From Bacteroidota bacterium (GTDB lineage Bacteria; Bacteroidota; Bacteroidia; Chitinophagales; Chitinophagaceae), in NCBI GenBank assembly GCA_947451115.1, contig CANFXV010000013.1, positions 1 through 60,993 on the forward strand: a stretch of DNA of 60,993 nt. Direction: 5' to 3'. Of the stretch, positions 23,423-32,013 are shown piece after piece. The stretch's first letter is position 1; every line of letters begins with the position of its first letter. Below the pieces are notes generated by a model. The model did no database searches and was not told where the DNA came from. It worked only from the letters and a program-made list of their open reading frames with translations. The position numbers and the translations under genes were made by a program.

Positions 23423-24028
23423 CTATTTTTTGTCATTAGAATCTCTTCTGCTTTTTTTTAAATTCGATAAATGAACGGGAGTAATACCTAAATAAGAGGC
23501 AATCAATCGTTGAGGAATTCGATTATGTATATTAGGATATTTTTCTTCCAAACTATTATATCTATCTATGATAGGCATAGAATCTCTTTCAATGATATAA
23601 TTAACCATTTCAACCACATGGCCTTCTGCCATATGTCTTCCCAAGCGCTCCCCAGATTTAATATGCTCAGTTACATATTTTATAACTGTGAAAGGTATTT
23701 GAACCATTGTACAATCTTCAACACACTTTATATTTACTAAAGCTTTAAAGTTATCTTTATAATTATATACAGCATAACCTGTTAGTTGCATACCTTCGGC
23801 TCTGAAATTATAAATCTTAGTCTCTCCCGTTTCAGTTTCAATGTAATTTTTTACAATTCCTTTTGTAATAAAATACATGCTCTGCTGAGGTTCGCCTTCT
23901 TTCATAATGAGCTCCCCTTTTAAAAATTCAACTACCTCGCATTTTTCATTAAAATCTGCTAATTCAGCCTCAGACATTTCAACATGACTTGTGATAAAGC
24001 GATTGAACATTTCAAAATGGTTGGGCAT
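23423..24028 (-). CDS. Crp/Fnr family transcription regulator (copy 2)
   Basis: The reading frame is open further upstream, but the ATG at 24028 (MPNHFEMFNRFIT) matches the start of the paralogue, so I chose it: 201 aa. The beta roll (FLKGELIMKEGEPQQSMYFITKGIVKNY), dimer helix and HTH (PQRLIASYLGITPVHLSNLKK) follow in the same order as copy 1. The HTH segments are nearly identical, so both proteins may bind the same or very similar sites. The nucleotide-pocket signature is again not classical. Tandem duplication is the likely origin. A palindrome at 24049-24062 and a terminator at 24089-24109 separate it from the upstream AraC-type gene. Confidence 0.9.
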   Translation of the reverse strand: MPNHFEMFNRFITSHVEMSEAELADFNEKCEVVEFLKGELIMKEGEPQQSMYFITKGIVKNYIETETGETKIYNFRAEGMQLTGYAVYNYKDNFKALVNIKCVEDCTMVQIPFTVIKYVTEHIKSGERLGRHMAEGHVVEMVNYIIERDSMPIIDRYNSLEEKYPNIHNRIPQRLIASYLGITPVHLSNLKKSRRDSNDKK

Positions 24029-24048
24029 AATTAAATAAAAAAAATAGA

Positions 24049-24062
24049 TAGAAATATTTCTA
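24049..24062. promoter_or_regulatory. TAGAA-ATAT-TTCTA palindrome in front of Crp/Fnr copy 2
   Basis: Same half-site and spacing as at 23346-23361 and nearly the same distance to the start codon. Candidate operator for Crp/Fnr autoregulation. Confidence 0.5.
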
Positions 24063-24088
24063 GATAGCCGCAATATGGATTGAAATAG

Positions 24089-24109
24089 AAAAAGTCCCAA
24101 ATCGGGACT
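24089..24109 (-). terminator. Intrinsic terminator of the AraC-type gene
   Basis: Read on the minus strand: stem AGTCCC/GGGACT with a 5-base loop, followed at once by a run of T. It stands about 65 bases after the stop of the gene at 24173, before Crp/Fnr copy 2. Confidence 0.7.
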
Positions 24110-24121
24110 GTAAATTAGGCC

Positions 24122-24136
24122 TTTCACATTGTGAAA
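24122..24136. promoter_or_regulatory. TTTCACA-T-TGTGAAA palindrome
   Basis: Perfect 7-base arms around one base, followed by another TTTCACA at 24143-24149. It lies between the AraC-type stop codon and its terminator. A binding site or hairpin is possible; partner unknown. Confidence 0.35.
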
Positions 24137-24172
24137 ATGAGCTTTCACAACAAATAAGTAATTGTTAATCAA

Positions 24173-25216
24173 CTATTTAAAGCTCTGAATATATTCGGTG
24201 GGCGTCATGCCAGTAAACTTATTAAATGCATTGTACATGGTTCTTCTATTGTTAAAACCCGCCATTTCAGATAAAGCCTCAATAGTAAAGGACTCGTATT
24301 TCTTTGCCTTTAGTAATTCTTTTAAATAATCCACCCTATTCTTACTTAGGAGTTCTATGAAATTTTCCTGGATTTCATTTTTTATAAAATTAGCTAATTC
24401 CTGTTTAGTGGCATTGAGCTTTAAAGCTAAATCCTCCATATTAGCATCTGGGCGTAAATAATAATGGTTAGTATAAAACACAAATTCAAAATCTTTAAAA
24501 GCAAGCTTTTGGGGTTTTATAAGTATTTCATTAAAATCAATCGAAAGTTTGTCGTCATCTAAAAATTTTGGCCTAAATAGAATAAATATAATCATATAAA
24601 ACCTTGTGGTAAATAAAGTAATATATGTTCTATCATGAAACTCCTTTAAACCTTTTAAAAATAGATATAAAAAGAGAACATTAATTAAAATCAATAAAAA
24701 AAAGGCAATAAGTAATGCGCCAACCCATTTTTGAATTTTTATTTCATATAAATTTTTATTGTTTTTATTGGTATATAATTTAATAAAATTAAAAATTGTA
24801 GATCCTGCCGTAAACAATAAGCAAAAAATATAAAATACCTTATGATAATTAGACTGTGGATTTTGAAGTTGATTGTTTATAACCAATGGAAATTGAAATC
24901 CAAAGCAGAACATGATAATGAAAAAGAAGATTAGTAAAATTTCAATTATTATAACTATTCTAGGTATTTTTTTGTGCACTAACACATAAAATAAATTAAC
25001 TATTAATCCTGTGCCTAAAAATTTTGTAACTTCTTTATAATATGGAATTAAAAAACCAGTCAAATCTAAATAATCCATAAAGCTTGATATAGTTATACAA
25101 ACTAATATGGCAATCATGTGATACCGTAGTAAACTAAATTTATAATTTGTTCTGAAATTTTCTAGAATTGAAAATATCCCCAATAAGGTTAGGGCAAAGG
25201 CTAGATTAGAATACAT
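24173..25216 (-). CDS. Membrane-bound AraC family regulator
   Basis: The start at the ATG 25216 gives 347 aa (a TTG nine bases upstream is less likely). The N-terminal ~215 residues hold six or seven hydrophobic helices (for example IVIIIEILLIFFFIIMFCF and LLIAFFLLILINVLFLYLF). A linker leads to a C-terminal AraC DNA-binding domain with two HTHs, ending SEMAGFNNRRTMYNAFNKFTGMTPTEYI, the classic AraC signature end. Such 7TM-AraC proteins sense signals in the membrane and act on nearby genes; the ligand is unknown. A 20-bp inverted repeat (TACTTTA-N6-TAAAGTA) ~80 bases upstream is a candidate site. Confidence 0.88.
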   Translation of the reverse strand: MYSNLAFALTLLGIFSILENFRTNYKFSLLRYHMIAILVCITISSFMDYLDLTGFLIPYYKEVTKFLGTGLIVNLFYVLVHKKIPRIVIIIEILLIFFFIIMFCFGFQFPLVINNQLQNPQSNYHKVFYIFCLLFTAGSTIFNFIKLYTNKNNKNLYEIKIQKWVGALLIAFFLLILINVLFLYLFLKGLKEFHDRTYITLFTTRFYMIIFILFRPKFLDDDKLSIDFNEILIKPQKLAFKDFEFVFYTNHYYLRPDANMEDLALKLNATKQELANFIKNEIQENFIELLSKNRVDYLKELLKAKKYESFTIEALSEMAGFNNRRTMYNAFNKFTGMTPTEYIQSFK

Positions 25217-25294
25217 GGGATGCAATTTATATATACATCCTTATATTATTTAGTATTAAGTCTAATTAAAATTATTTACTAATAAAGAGTTCAA

Positions 25295-25314
25295 TACTTT
25301 ACGATGTTAAAGTA
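25295..25314. promoter_or_regulatory. TACTTTA-N6-TAAAGTA inverted repeat upstream of the AraC-type gene
   Basis: Perfect 7-base arms with spacer CGATGT in the gap between arginase and the AraC-type gene. Candidate operator; no similar copy was noticed elsewhere. Confidence 0.4.
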
Positions 25315-25409
25315 ATTATTTATAAACAAAAAACATTAATTATTATATATGTACTAATGCTTCACTCCTTCTTTCACTTTGAATACATGTAAAATATAGG
25401 GGAAGATGG

Positions 25410-26351
25410 CTAGAGCTTAGTAGCAATATGATCCAACACCTGAAAAGCGGTCTCCGCCATTTTGTTTCCCTTATTATCTAGCAAAGGATTGATTTCAGTA
25501 AATTCAATACAAGCTACTTTTTTAGTAGCAACCAAAGCCTCGATGATTCCAATAATTTCATTGGCAAAAAAACCAATCGGTACAGGGGTGCCCGTACCAT
25601 AGGATACAGAGTCGCAATCCATAGAATCTACATCAAAGGAAATATAAAGGAGGTCGCAATTTTTTAATTGTTCAATGGCTTCTGTCACAGCTACTTGCAA
25701 TCCTCTAAATCTTAGTTCTTCTACTTTGTAAGTTTTGATATGATTTTGAAGAATCATTTGTTCTTCAGCTGCCTCAAAATCTCTTAGTCCAAAATAAACT
25801 AAATCTGCGGGATCAAATTTAGGACCTGCAATACCTATATTTTTTAAATGTTTCCAGTGGGTTAAAGTAGGTTCTCCTGGTTCATTAATTTGACATGCTA
25901 AATTATCTAAACCCAAAGCAGCTGCTAAAGGCATACCATGTATATTTCCCGATGGTGAGGTAAATGGCGAATGCAAATCGGCATGCGCATCTATCCAAAT
26001 AACCCCCAAGGTTTTACTGGGATGGGCTGCTTTAATACCACTAATAGTGCCTAATGCAGATGAATGATCTCCAGATAATACAATTGGAAAAAAACCTTCT
26101 TTGATATTTTTGGTAACAACGCTGGCAACTCTTTCGCATTGCTCTGCCACATGCTCGATTCTTTTGGCAAAATTGTTATTGACCTTATTGTATATGGTTT
26201 CATTGTGGGTAGGCACATCTTCATACAAATGTTTATGAAAAAAATCATTATTGCTATTGATGGCAGCAATTTCAATAGCATCAATACCCATGTCCGACCC
26301 TCTGGTACCCGCACCTATATCTGATCTATTTTTTATCAACTTAATGGTCAT
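25410..26351 (-). CDS. rocF: Arginase
   Basis: Arginase splits L-arginine into ornithine and urea with a di-manganese centre. All ligands are visible: H96 in SGDHSSALG, D121/H123/D125 in DAHADLH, and the two Asp of SFDVDSMD. The SPSGNIHGMP segment and SYGTGTPVP are typical of true arginases rather than agmatinases. The ATG at 26351 was chosen (313 aa); the frame upstream has only a TTG. No ornithine or urease gene adjoins. It is transcribed away from the Gfo/Idh gene with a ~240-base divergent intergenic region, in which I see no clear site. Confidence 0.93.
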   Translation of the reverse strand: MTIKLIKNRSDIGAGTRGSDMGIDAIEIAAINSNNDFFHKHLYEDVPTHNETIYNKVNNNFAKRIEHVAEQCERVASVVTKNIKEGFFPIVLSGDHSSALGTISGIKAAHPSKTLGVIWIDAHADLHSPFTSPSGNIHGMPLAAALGLDNLACQINEPGEPTLTHWKHLKNIGIAGPKFDPADLVYFGLRDFEAAEEQMILQNHIKTYKVEELRFRGLQVAVTEAIEQLKNCDLLYISFDVDSMDCDSVSYGTGTPVPIGFFANEIIGIIEALVATKKVACIEFTEINPLLDNKGNKMAETAFQVLDHIATKL

Positions 26352-26593
26352 AAAATATTTTTTTGCTCCTTGTTGATACAAAGGTCGTTATTAATACTGG
26401 ATATCAAATTGATTTTAAATTAGTAACGCAGATTTAATAAGCCATTGTATGTCAGTGTATTATAAAAATAAAATTTTCAATTGCCATTCAAATAAAAACC
26501 TCCAATTGTATTGTTCAATAAGAATTTAAAATATAACTTTAGAAACGCTTCTTTAAAATTATTTTTTTACTATTTAATAAACCATTTCCAATT

Positions 26594-27994
26594 ATGAAAC
26601 AGGAAAATCCAGGCTCAAGAAGAAAATTCTTACAACAAATTGGTGCCACTAGTATGGCCGCCATTGCTTCTCCACTTCATTCACTTGCTGCGCAAGAAAA
26701 AGCGGAAGAAAGAATTTTATTTTATGAAAAGAAAATATCCACTGGTGATAAAATCAGATTGGGGGTGATTGGATTTGGCGTGCAAGGACATTTTGATTTA
26801 GCCACTGCTTTAAAAGTGCCTGGTGTTGAATTGGCTGGTATTTGTGATTTGTATACTGGAAGATTAGAGAATGCAAAAGAATTATATGGCAATGATTTAT
26901 ACACCACTAGAAATTACAAAGACCTATTAGACAAAGCAGATATAGATGCAGTGATTATTGCCACCACCGATGTTTGGCATGCACGTATTACCATTGATGC
27001 ATTGGCCAAAGGCAAACATGTGTATTGTGAAAAACCAATGGTGTATAAAATTGATGAAGGATATCAAGTCATTGCTGCACAAAAAAAATACAATAAAGTT
27101 TTACAAGTAGGATCTCAACGGGTAAGTAGTATTGGTTTAGCCAAAGCCAAAGAATTATTGGCAGCAGGTGAAATTGGTCATTTAAATATGGTGAATGCCA
27201 TTTATGATAGACAAAGTTCCATTGGCGCTTGGGAATATACTATTCCGAACGATGCCAATGCAGAAACCACCGATTGGGGTAGATTTATTGAAGCAACAGA
27301 AAAAATGGAATACGATTCAAAAAAGTTTTTCTGGTGGAGAGCATTTAAAGAAGTAGGTACCGGTGTTGCGGGTGATTTATTCATTCATTTATTGAGTGGC
27401 ACACATATGATTACCAATTCTAAAGGTCCTGAAACCATTTACAGCACTGGACAATTTAGTCAATGGAAAGACGGTAGAAACATGCCCGATGTCATGTCCG
27501 GTGTGATGCAATATCCAGATTGTACAGATCATCCAGCATTTCAATTGACCTTACAAGTAAACTTCATAAGCGGTACAGGCGGACAAGAAATTATTAGATT
27601 GATTGGTTCTGAAGGTATCATTGATGTGAAAGGGAATGATTTAAGTATCAAGCATAGTTTGATGCCAGAAGCGCCTGGATTTGGAGGCTATGATTCTTTA
27701 TTTACTTTTTCAAAATCGATGCAAACAGAAATGCAAAAAGAATACGATGCCAAATGGACAGAGGCACAAAAGAAAAGAAAAACCAAAGAAGATGTTTCTT
27801 TCAAAGCACCTGCTGGGTATAGCGATCATTTAGATCATTTTACTAACTTTTTTGATTCGGTGAGAACTGGTAAAAAAGTAGTGGAAGATGCTGAATTTGG
27901 ATTTAGAGCAGCGGCACCAGCCTTGTCTTGCAATGAAAGTTATTTTAGCAAAAAAATTATTCATTGGGATCCAATTGCAATGAAGTTGAAATAA
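26594..27994 (+). CDS. Tat-exported Gfo/Idh/MocA family oxidoreductase
   Basis: 466 aa. A Tat signal (SRRKFLQQIGAT, then a hydrophobic stretch to about residue 33) sends it to the periplasm folded with its cofactor. A Rossmann NAD(P) site follows: RLGVIGFGVQG (residues 55-65). The E146-K147-P148 motif in the KHVYCEKPM segment is the family signature, with Lys near the nicotinamide. Many exported Bacteroidota members act on sugars or sugar derivatives; the specific substrate cannot be read here. It is followed 47 bases later by a carboxylesterase gene on the same strand, so the two may form an operon. Confidence 0.9.
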   Translation: MKQENPGSRRKFLQQIGATSMAAIASPLHSLAAQEKAEERILFYEKKISTGDKIRLGVIGFGVQGHFDLATALKVPGVELAGICDLYTGRLENAKELYGNDLYTTRNYKDLLDKADIDAVIIATTDVWHARITIDALAKGKHVYCEKPMVYKIDEGYQVIAAQKKYNKVLQVGSQRVSSIGLAKAKELLAAGEIGHLNMVNAIYDRQSSIGAWEYTIPNDANAETTDWGRFIEATEKMEYDSKKFFWWRAFKEVGTGVAGDLFIHLLSGTHMITNSKGPETIYSTGQFSQWKDGRNMPDVMSGVMQYPDCTDHPAFQLTLQVNFISGTGGQEIIRLIGSEGIIDVKGNDLSIKHSLMPEAPGFGGYDSLFTFSKSMQTEMQKEYDAKWTEAQKKRKTKEDVSFKAPAGYSDHLDHFTNFFDSVRTGKKVVEDAEFGFRAAAPALSCNESYFSKKIIHWDPIAMKLK

Positions 27995-28041
27995 GTAATT
28001 GTATCATTTTTTTTGAAAACTATTTACACTAAATATCTGGC

Positions 28042-29559
28042 ATGAGAATTAGTATTTTACTTTGTTTGTTTTTCCCTTTATTTATTTTTGCCCAGAAACA
28101 AATCGTACAAACAAAATCAGGACCCATTCGTGGTGTTGAAAAAGAGGGTGTGCAAATTTATAAAGGCATCCCTTTTGCAGCAGCACCTGTAGGAGATTTG
28201 CGCTGGAAAGCACCCCAGCCTGTAAAGCCTTGGGAAGACATTAAAGATTGTACCTCATTTGGCGCAAGCCCTTATCAATCTGCTCCTATTCCTTTTATGT
28301 GTTGGTCCGAAGAATACTTAATTCCTAAAGCACCCATTAGCGAAGACTGTTTGTATTTAAATGTTTGGGCACCTAAAAAAACCAAGCCAAAGAAAGCGGT
28401 ATTAGTTTATATCTATGGTGGTGGTTTTAGGTCTGGTGGCGCAGGCTGTGCCATTTATGATGGAACAGCTGTAGCAAAAAAAGACGTGGTATTTGTGAGT
28501 ATTAATTATAGAGTAGGTGTATTTGGATTTTTAGCACATCCAGCACTAACCAAAGAAGCAGCTTACAAGAGTTCTGGTAATTATGCATTATTAGATATGG
28601 TAGCTGCCTTACAATGGGTTCATGATAATATTGAAAACTTTGGTGGCGACCCGAGTAAAGTGACCATTGCAGGACAATCAGCTGGCGCCTTTGCTGTTAA
28701 TTTTTTATGCGCCTCCCCTTTGACCAAAGGATTGATTCATGGCGCCATTGCAGAAAGTGGTGGGAGTATTTTAGCTAGTTCATTAAGACCCAATTTGCTT
28801 TTAAAAGATGCCGAAGCTCAAGGCCTAACATTTGCGAAAAATTTAAATTGTAATTCCATTGAAGCATTAAGAAACAAAACTTCCGAAGAAATTTTAAAAG
28901 CTATTGGAGGTTTAAGCTCCCCCATTCAAGATGGCTATTTTTTACCTAACTCGATCTACGATATCTACGCGCAAAATGCACAAAACGATATTCCAACGAT
29001 CATTGGCTGGAACGAAGACGATAAATTGATTGGAAAGCCAATGCCTGCAAAACAATACATTGAATCCATCAAAAATAAATTTGGTGCGAAAGCGGATGCA
29101 GTCTTGGCATTGTATCCTGGAGATTCAGAAGAAGCTGCAGCGCAATCACAAGGAGAAATGAGCAGAGATCAAAGTATTGGTATTCAAGGATTTGCTTGGG
29201 CCAATCTGCAAAGCGAAAAAGGTAAAGCACCTGTCTATGTATACAGTTTTGATAGAAAATTACCTGCCTATACTCCCGCCACCGATTTTGGTGCTTTTCA
29301 TACCGGCGAAGTAGTATATGCGTATGATAATTTATTTACAGTAAACAGACCCTGGATAAAAGAAGATCACGATCTAGCACTTACCATGTCTACTTATTGG
29401 ACCAATTTTGCAAAAACTGGCAACCCAAACAATGTAAGTTTAACTCAATGGCCTCGCTATCAAATTTCCCAAAAACTAATCATCCATTTTGATAAAAAAA
29501 TACAAGTGGCTACATTAGCCACTGAGGAAAAATTAAAGCTTTTAACTTTTTTAAACTAA
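28042..29559 (+). CDS. Type B carboxylesterase
   Basis: 505 aa with a signal peptide (LLCLFFPLFIFAQ). The alpha/beta-hydrolase features of the cholinesterase-type family are complete: oxyanion hole IYGGGFRSGG (~124-133), nucleophile S213 in GQSAG, an acidic GWNEDD segment, and the His in GAFHTGEVVYAY. EDCLYLNVW (101-109) is the second type B signature. It hydrolyses esters outside the cytoplasm; beside glycosidases it could deacylate plant polysaccharides or phenolic esters (inference). It ends exactly where the converging GH3 gene ends, with no spacer. Confidence 0.92.
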   Translation: MRISILLCLFFPLFIFAQKQIVQTKSGPIRGVEKEGVQIYKGIPFAAAPVGDLRWKAPQPVKPWEDIKDCTSFGASPYQSAPIPFMCWSEEYLIPKAPISEDCLYLNVWAPKKTKPKKAVLVYIYGGGFRSGGAGCAIYDGTAVAKKDVVFVSINYRVGVFGFLAHPALTKEAAYKSSGNYALLDMVAALQWVHDNIENFGGDPSKVTIAGQSAGAFAVNFLCASPLTKGLIHGAIAESGGSILASSLRPNLLLKDAEAQGLTFAKNLNCNSIEALRNKTSEEILKAIGGLSSPIQDGYFLPNSIYDIYAQNAQNDIPTIIGWNEDDKLIGKPMPAKQYIESIKNKFGAKADAVLALYPGDSEEAAAQSQGEMSRDQSIGIQGFAWANLQSEKGKAPVYVYSFDRKLPAYTPATDFGAFHTGEVVYAYDNLFTVNRPWIKEDHDLALTMSTYWTNFAKTGNPNNVSLTQWPRYQISQKLIIHFDKKIQVATLATEEKLKLLTFLN

Positions 29560-31884
29560 TTATTTCTTTACTGCATATTTTACTGTCCTTGCATCTTTAA
29601 TGACGCCTTTCCAATTTAAGCCATAACCAAAGTCATACAAGTGTCCTTGACTATCTTTGTAGGGTTGCATATCATGAGGCACATCTTCCATTTGCTTTTC
29701 AACCACACTCATATTGATTGGCATCTGCATAGGCAATAAACCACTTGGTTCCACTCTGCCAGAGATAATGTCCAATTGCGCTTCTACTTGTACACCAAAC
29801 TCTCCAACAATTGCGTCCACTTCTTTTTCAAATTCTCCAAATACCATTGGATTGGTCATTGCCACAGAAATGATGACAGGCTTGCCATTCATGGCTTTCT
29901 TTGTATCCAAAATGGTGTTTAAATCGGGATAAGAATTGGATTTAGATGTTTTGCCTTGGTAAGTTCTGTCGGTAATGGTAGGATCCACTACTGGATCTCC
30001 GGCAGCAATACTATGTACTCTTGCATCCGTTGCAGTGTAGTCTTTTAATTGCAAACTAATAGGCACATAGCCTGTTCCGCCAGCTTCTCTATCCGCTCTA
30101 CTGTAACCACCACTTACTGGACTCTTTATAAATACGATGGCGAAATCCGCTTTTGTTGGATCGTCTGTTACTGTATAATATTTTTTTACCAATTCTAAAT
30201 TGATTGGGTATTCTGTTTTTTCGGGAGATGGTTGTCCAAAAAAGTTAACCCCTGCTGGTGTTGTTCGCTTTGGAATAAATACAGTTTTTCCTTTTGCGAT
30301 TGGTAAGGTTTTATTTTGATTTTTGATTAATACAATCGATTTTAATTGTGCCTCATAACCTGCTTTCATAAATTCTGGCTTACCTACGATATGCATGGAT
30401 TCTTGAGGATCTAGATATGGATTTTCAAACAACCCTACTCGGAACATGTTCAATAATAATCTAACCGCAGATTGTTCAAAATGCTTGCGCATAAAGGCTT
30501 CTCCATGGTCTTTCACACCCATTTGATAAGCTTCCAATACTGGTTTTGCATCATTGTTGCCCCCAAACTGATCCACTCCTGCCATCATTACTTTATAATG
30601 TCTTTCTGCAATAGTTAGTTTTTCTACCCCCCATGATTTACCTGCAAAAATATCAGGCTTAGGCCCTTCGTTTCCGGTGATGCCCCAATCGGTACAAACA
30701 ACGCCATCATACTGGTATTTGTTTCTTAATAAATCTGTGACAATGTATTTACTAAAACCATTGCCCACATTCTCTCCATTTTTTGTATCCTGATTCACTG
30801 ATATAGTATAATAAGGCATTACGGCAGCTGCCTTTTTTGTACTGCCTTCTAATTTAAATGCGCCATTGATAAACGTTCTTAAATGTGTTTGGAAATTTTT
30901 TCCAGGATAAACAGCAAATTTTCCATAAGCAAAATGACCATCACGACCTGCTTCCTCTGGTCCTCCACCAGGCCAATGTTTGACCATTGCATTCACACTA
31001 TAGTTACCCCATCCATTGTATTTGTCCACCGCTTTTGGTGAGGTTTGAAATCCATCTACATAAGCACGGGCCATATCTGTAGCCAAGGCAGGATCTTCAC
31101 CGAATGTACCTACAAATCTATTCCATCTTGGCTCGGTGGCTAAATCTATTTGTGGAGACAAGGCCGTAGTGATACCTAATGCCCTGTATTCTTTGGAAGC
31201 AATAGAACCAAATTTTTTAATGATCGCAGGATCAAATGTTGCGGCCAAGCCTAACTCTTCAGGCCATTGTGAAATGGTACCACCTGAGCCTGCATTGTAC
31301 TCTGCATTTTTATTGGCACCGTTTCTTGGATCTGAACTATTGTTAGATGGAATTCCTAAGCCAATTTTTTCTACTAATTTTTGTACGTTGTTGTTCCAAG
31401 TAGAGGAAACAATTGGATTTTCAACTGAAGTGATTAAGACATGTCTTAAATTATCCTTGGATAAAAAAGCAATTTGTTGATCGGTTAAATCTGAAGCCTT
31501 TGCGCCACTCTCTTGAAACGCTTTACCACCATAGGTTGCCTTGAACATACCAGCTACTGGCATGGGAATGGCTTGATGCGCACTGTACAACATTAAACCC
31601 GCAATTTGCTCAATGCTCATTTTAGCGGCTAAATCTTTGGCTCTGTCATTGACATTTAAACGCCAATCTTCATAAGCATCAACTGTGCCGTTTTTATTTA
31701 AATCCTTAAAAGGCAATCCATCCTTCATGATAATCTTTACACCAGACTCAGTAGAATAGCCTAAGCTAATTTGATTGTTGACTTTGATTTTTTTAACACC
31801 TTCTGTTAAATTGATTTCCTCAAATTTTTGTTGCGCTTGCGCAAAGACGGGTAAGGCAAGTAAGAAAAATAGAATTTTTTTCAT
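29560..31884 (-). CDS. Glycoside hydrolase family 3 (beta-glucosidase type)
   Basis: 774 aa with a signal peptide (LLALPVFAQAQ). The GH3 N-terminal barrel includes EPRWNRFVGTFGEDP, KHWPGGG (~302-308) and the catalytic nucleophile D399 in VVCTDWG. The (alpha/beta)6 domain and C-terminal part follow. An EF-hand-like loop D61-LNKNGTVDAYED near the N-terminus probably binds calcium; it is typical of a Bacteroidota GH3 subgroup. Family is certain, sugar specificity open (beta-glucosides or xylosides). The gap to the next gene (31885-32013) shows no clear site. Confidence 0.93.
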   Translation of the reverse strand: MKKILFFLLALPVFAQAQQKFEEINLTEGVKKIKVNNQISLGYSTESGVKIIMKDGLPFKDLNKNGTVDAYEDWRLNVNDRAKDLAAKMSIEQIAGLMLYSAHQAIPMPVAGMFKATYGGKAFQESGAKASDLTDQQIAFLSKDNLRHVLITSVENPIVSSTWNNNVQKLVEKIGLGIPSNNSSDPRNGANKNAEYNAGSGGTISQWPEELGLAATFDPAIIKKFGSIASKEYRALGITTALSPQIDLATEPRWNRFVGTFGEDPALATDMARAYVDGFQTSPKAVDKYNGWGNYSVNAMVKHWPGGGPEEAGRDGHFAYGKFAVYPGKNFQTHLRTFINGAFKLEGSTKKAAAVMPYYTISVNQDTKNGENVGNGFSKYIVTDLLRNKYQYDGVVCTDWGITGNEGPKPDIFAGKSWGVEKLTIAERHYKVMMAGVDQFGGNNDAKPVLEAYQMGVKDHGEAFMRKHFEQSAVRLLLNMFRVGLFENPYLDPQESMHIVGKPEFMKAGYEAQLKSIVLIKNQNKTLPIAKGKTVFIPKRTTPAGVNFFGQPSPEKTEYPINLELVKKYYTVTDDPTKADFAIVFIKSPVSGGYSRADREAGGTGYVPISLQLKDYTATDARVHSIAAGDPVVDPTITDRTYQGKTSKSNSYPDLNTILDTKKAMNGKPVIISVAMTNPMVFGEFEKEVDAIVGEFGVQVEAQLDIISGRVEPSGLLPMQMPINMSVVEKQMEDVPHDMQPYKDSQGHLYDFGYGLNWKGVIKDARTVKYAVKK

Positions 31885-32013
31885 AGTAGTTTATTATAAA
31901 ATAAATAAAAGCAAGTTTTTCAATTATAAATATAATTAATAATTGTGTCATAATAACGCAATGCTGATGCGAATTTTATGAATGGGGCTTGTGCTAAGGA
32001 ACCTGGGCAGGTA

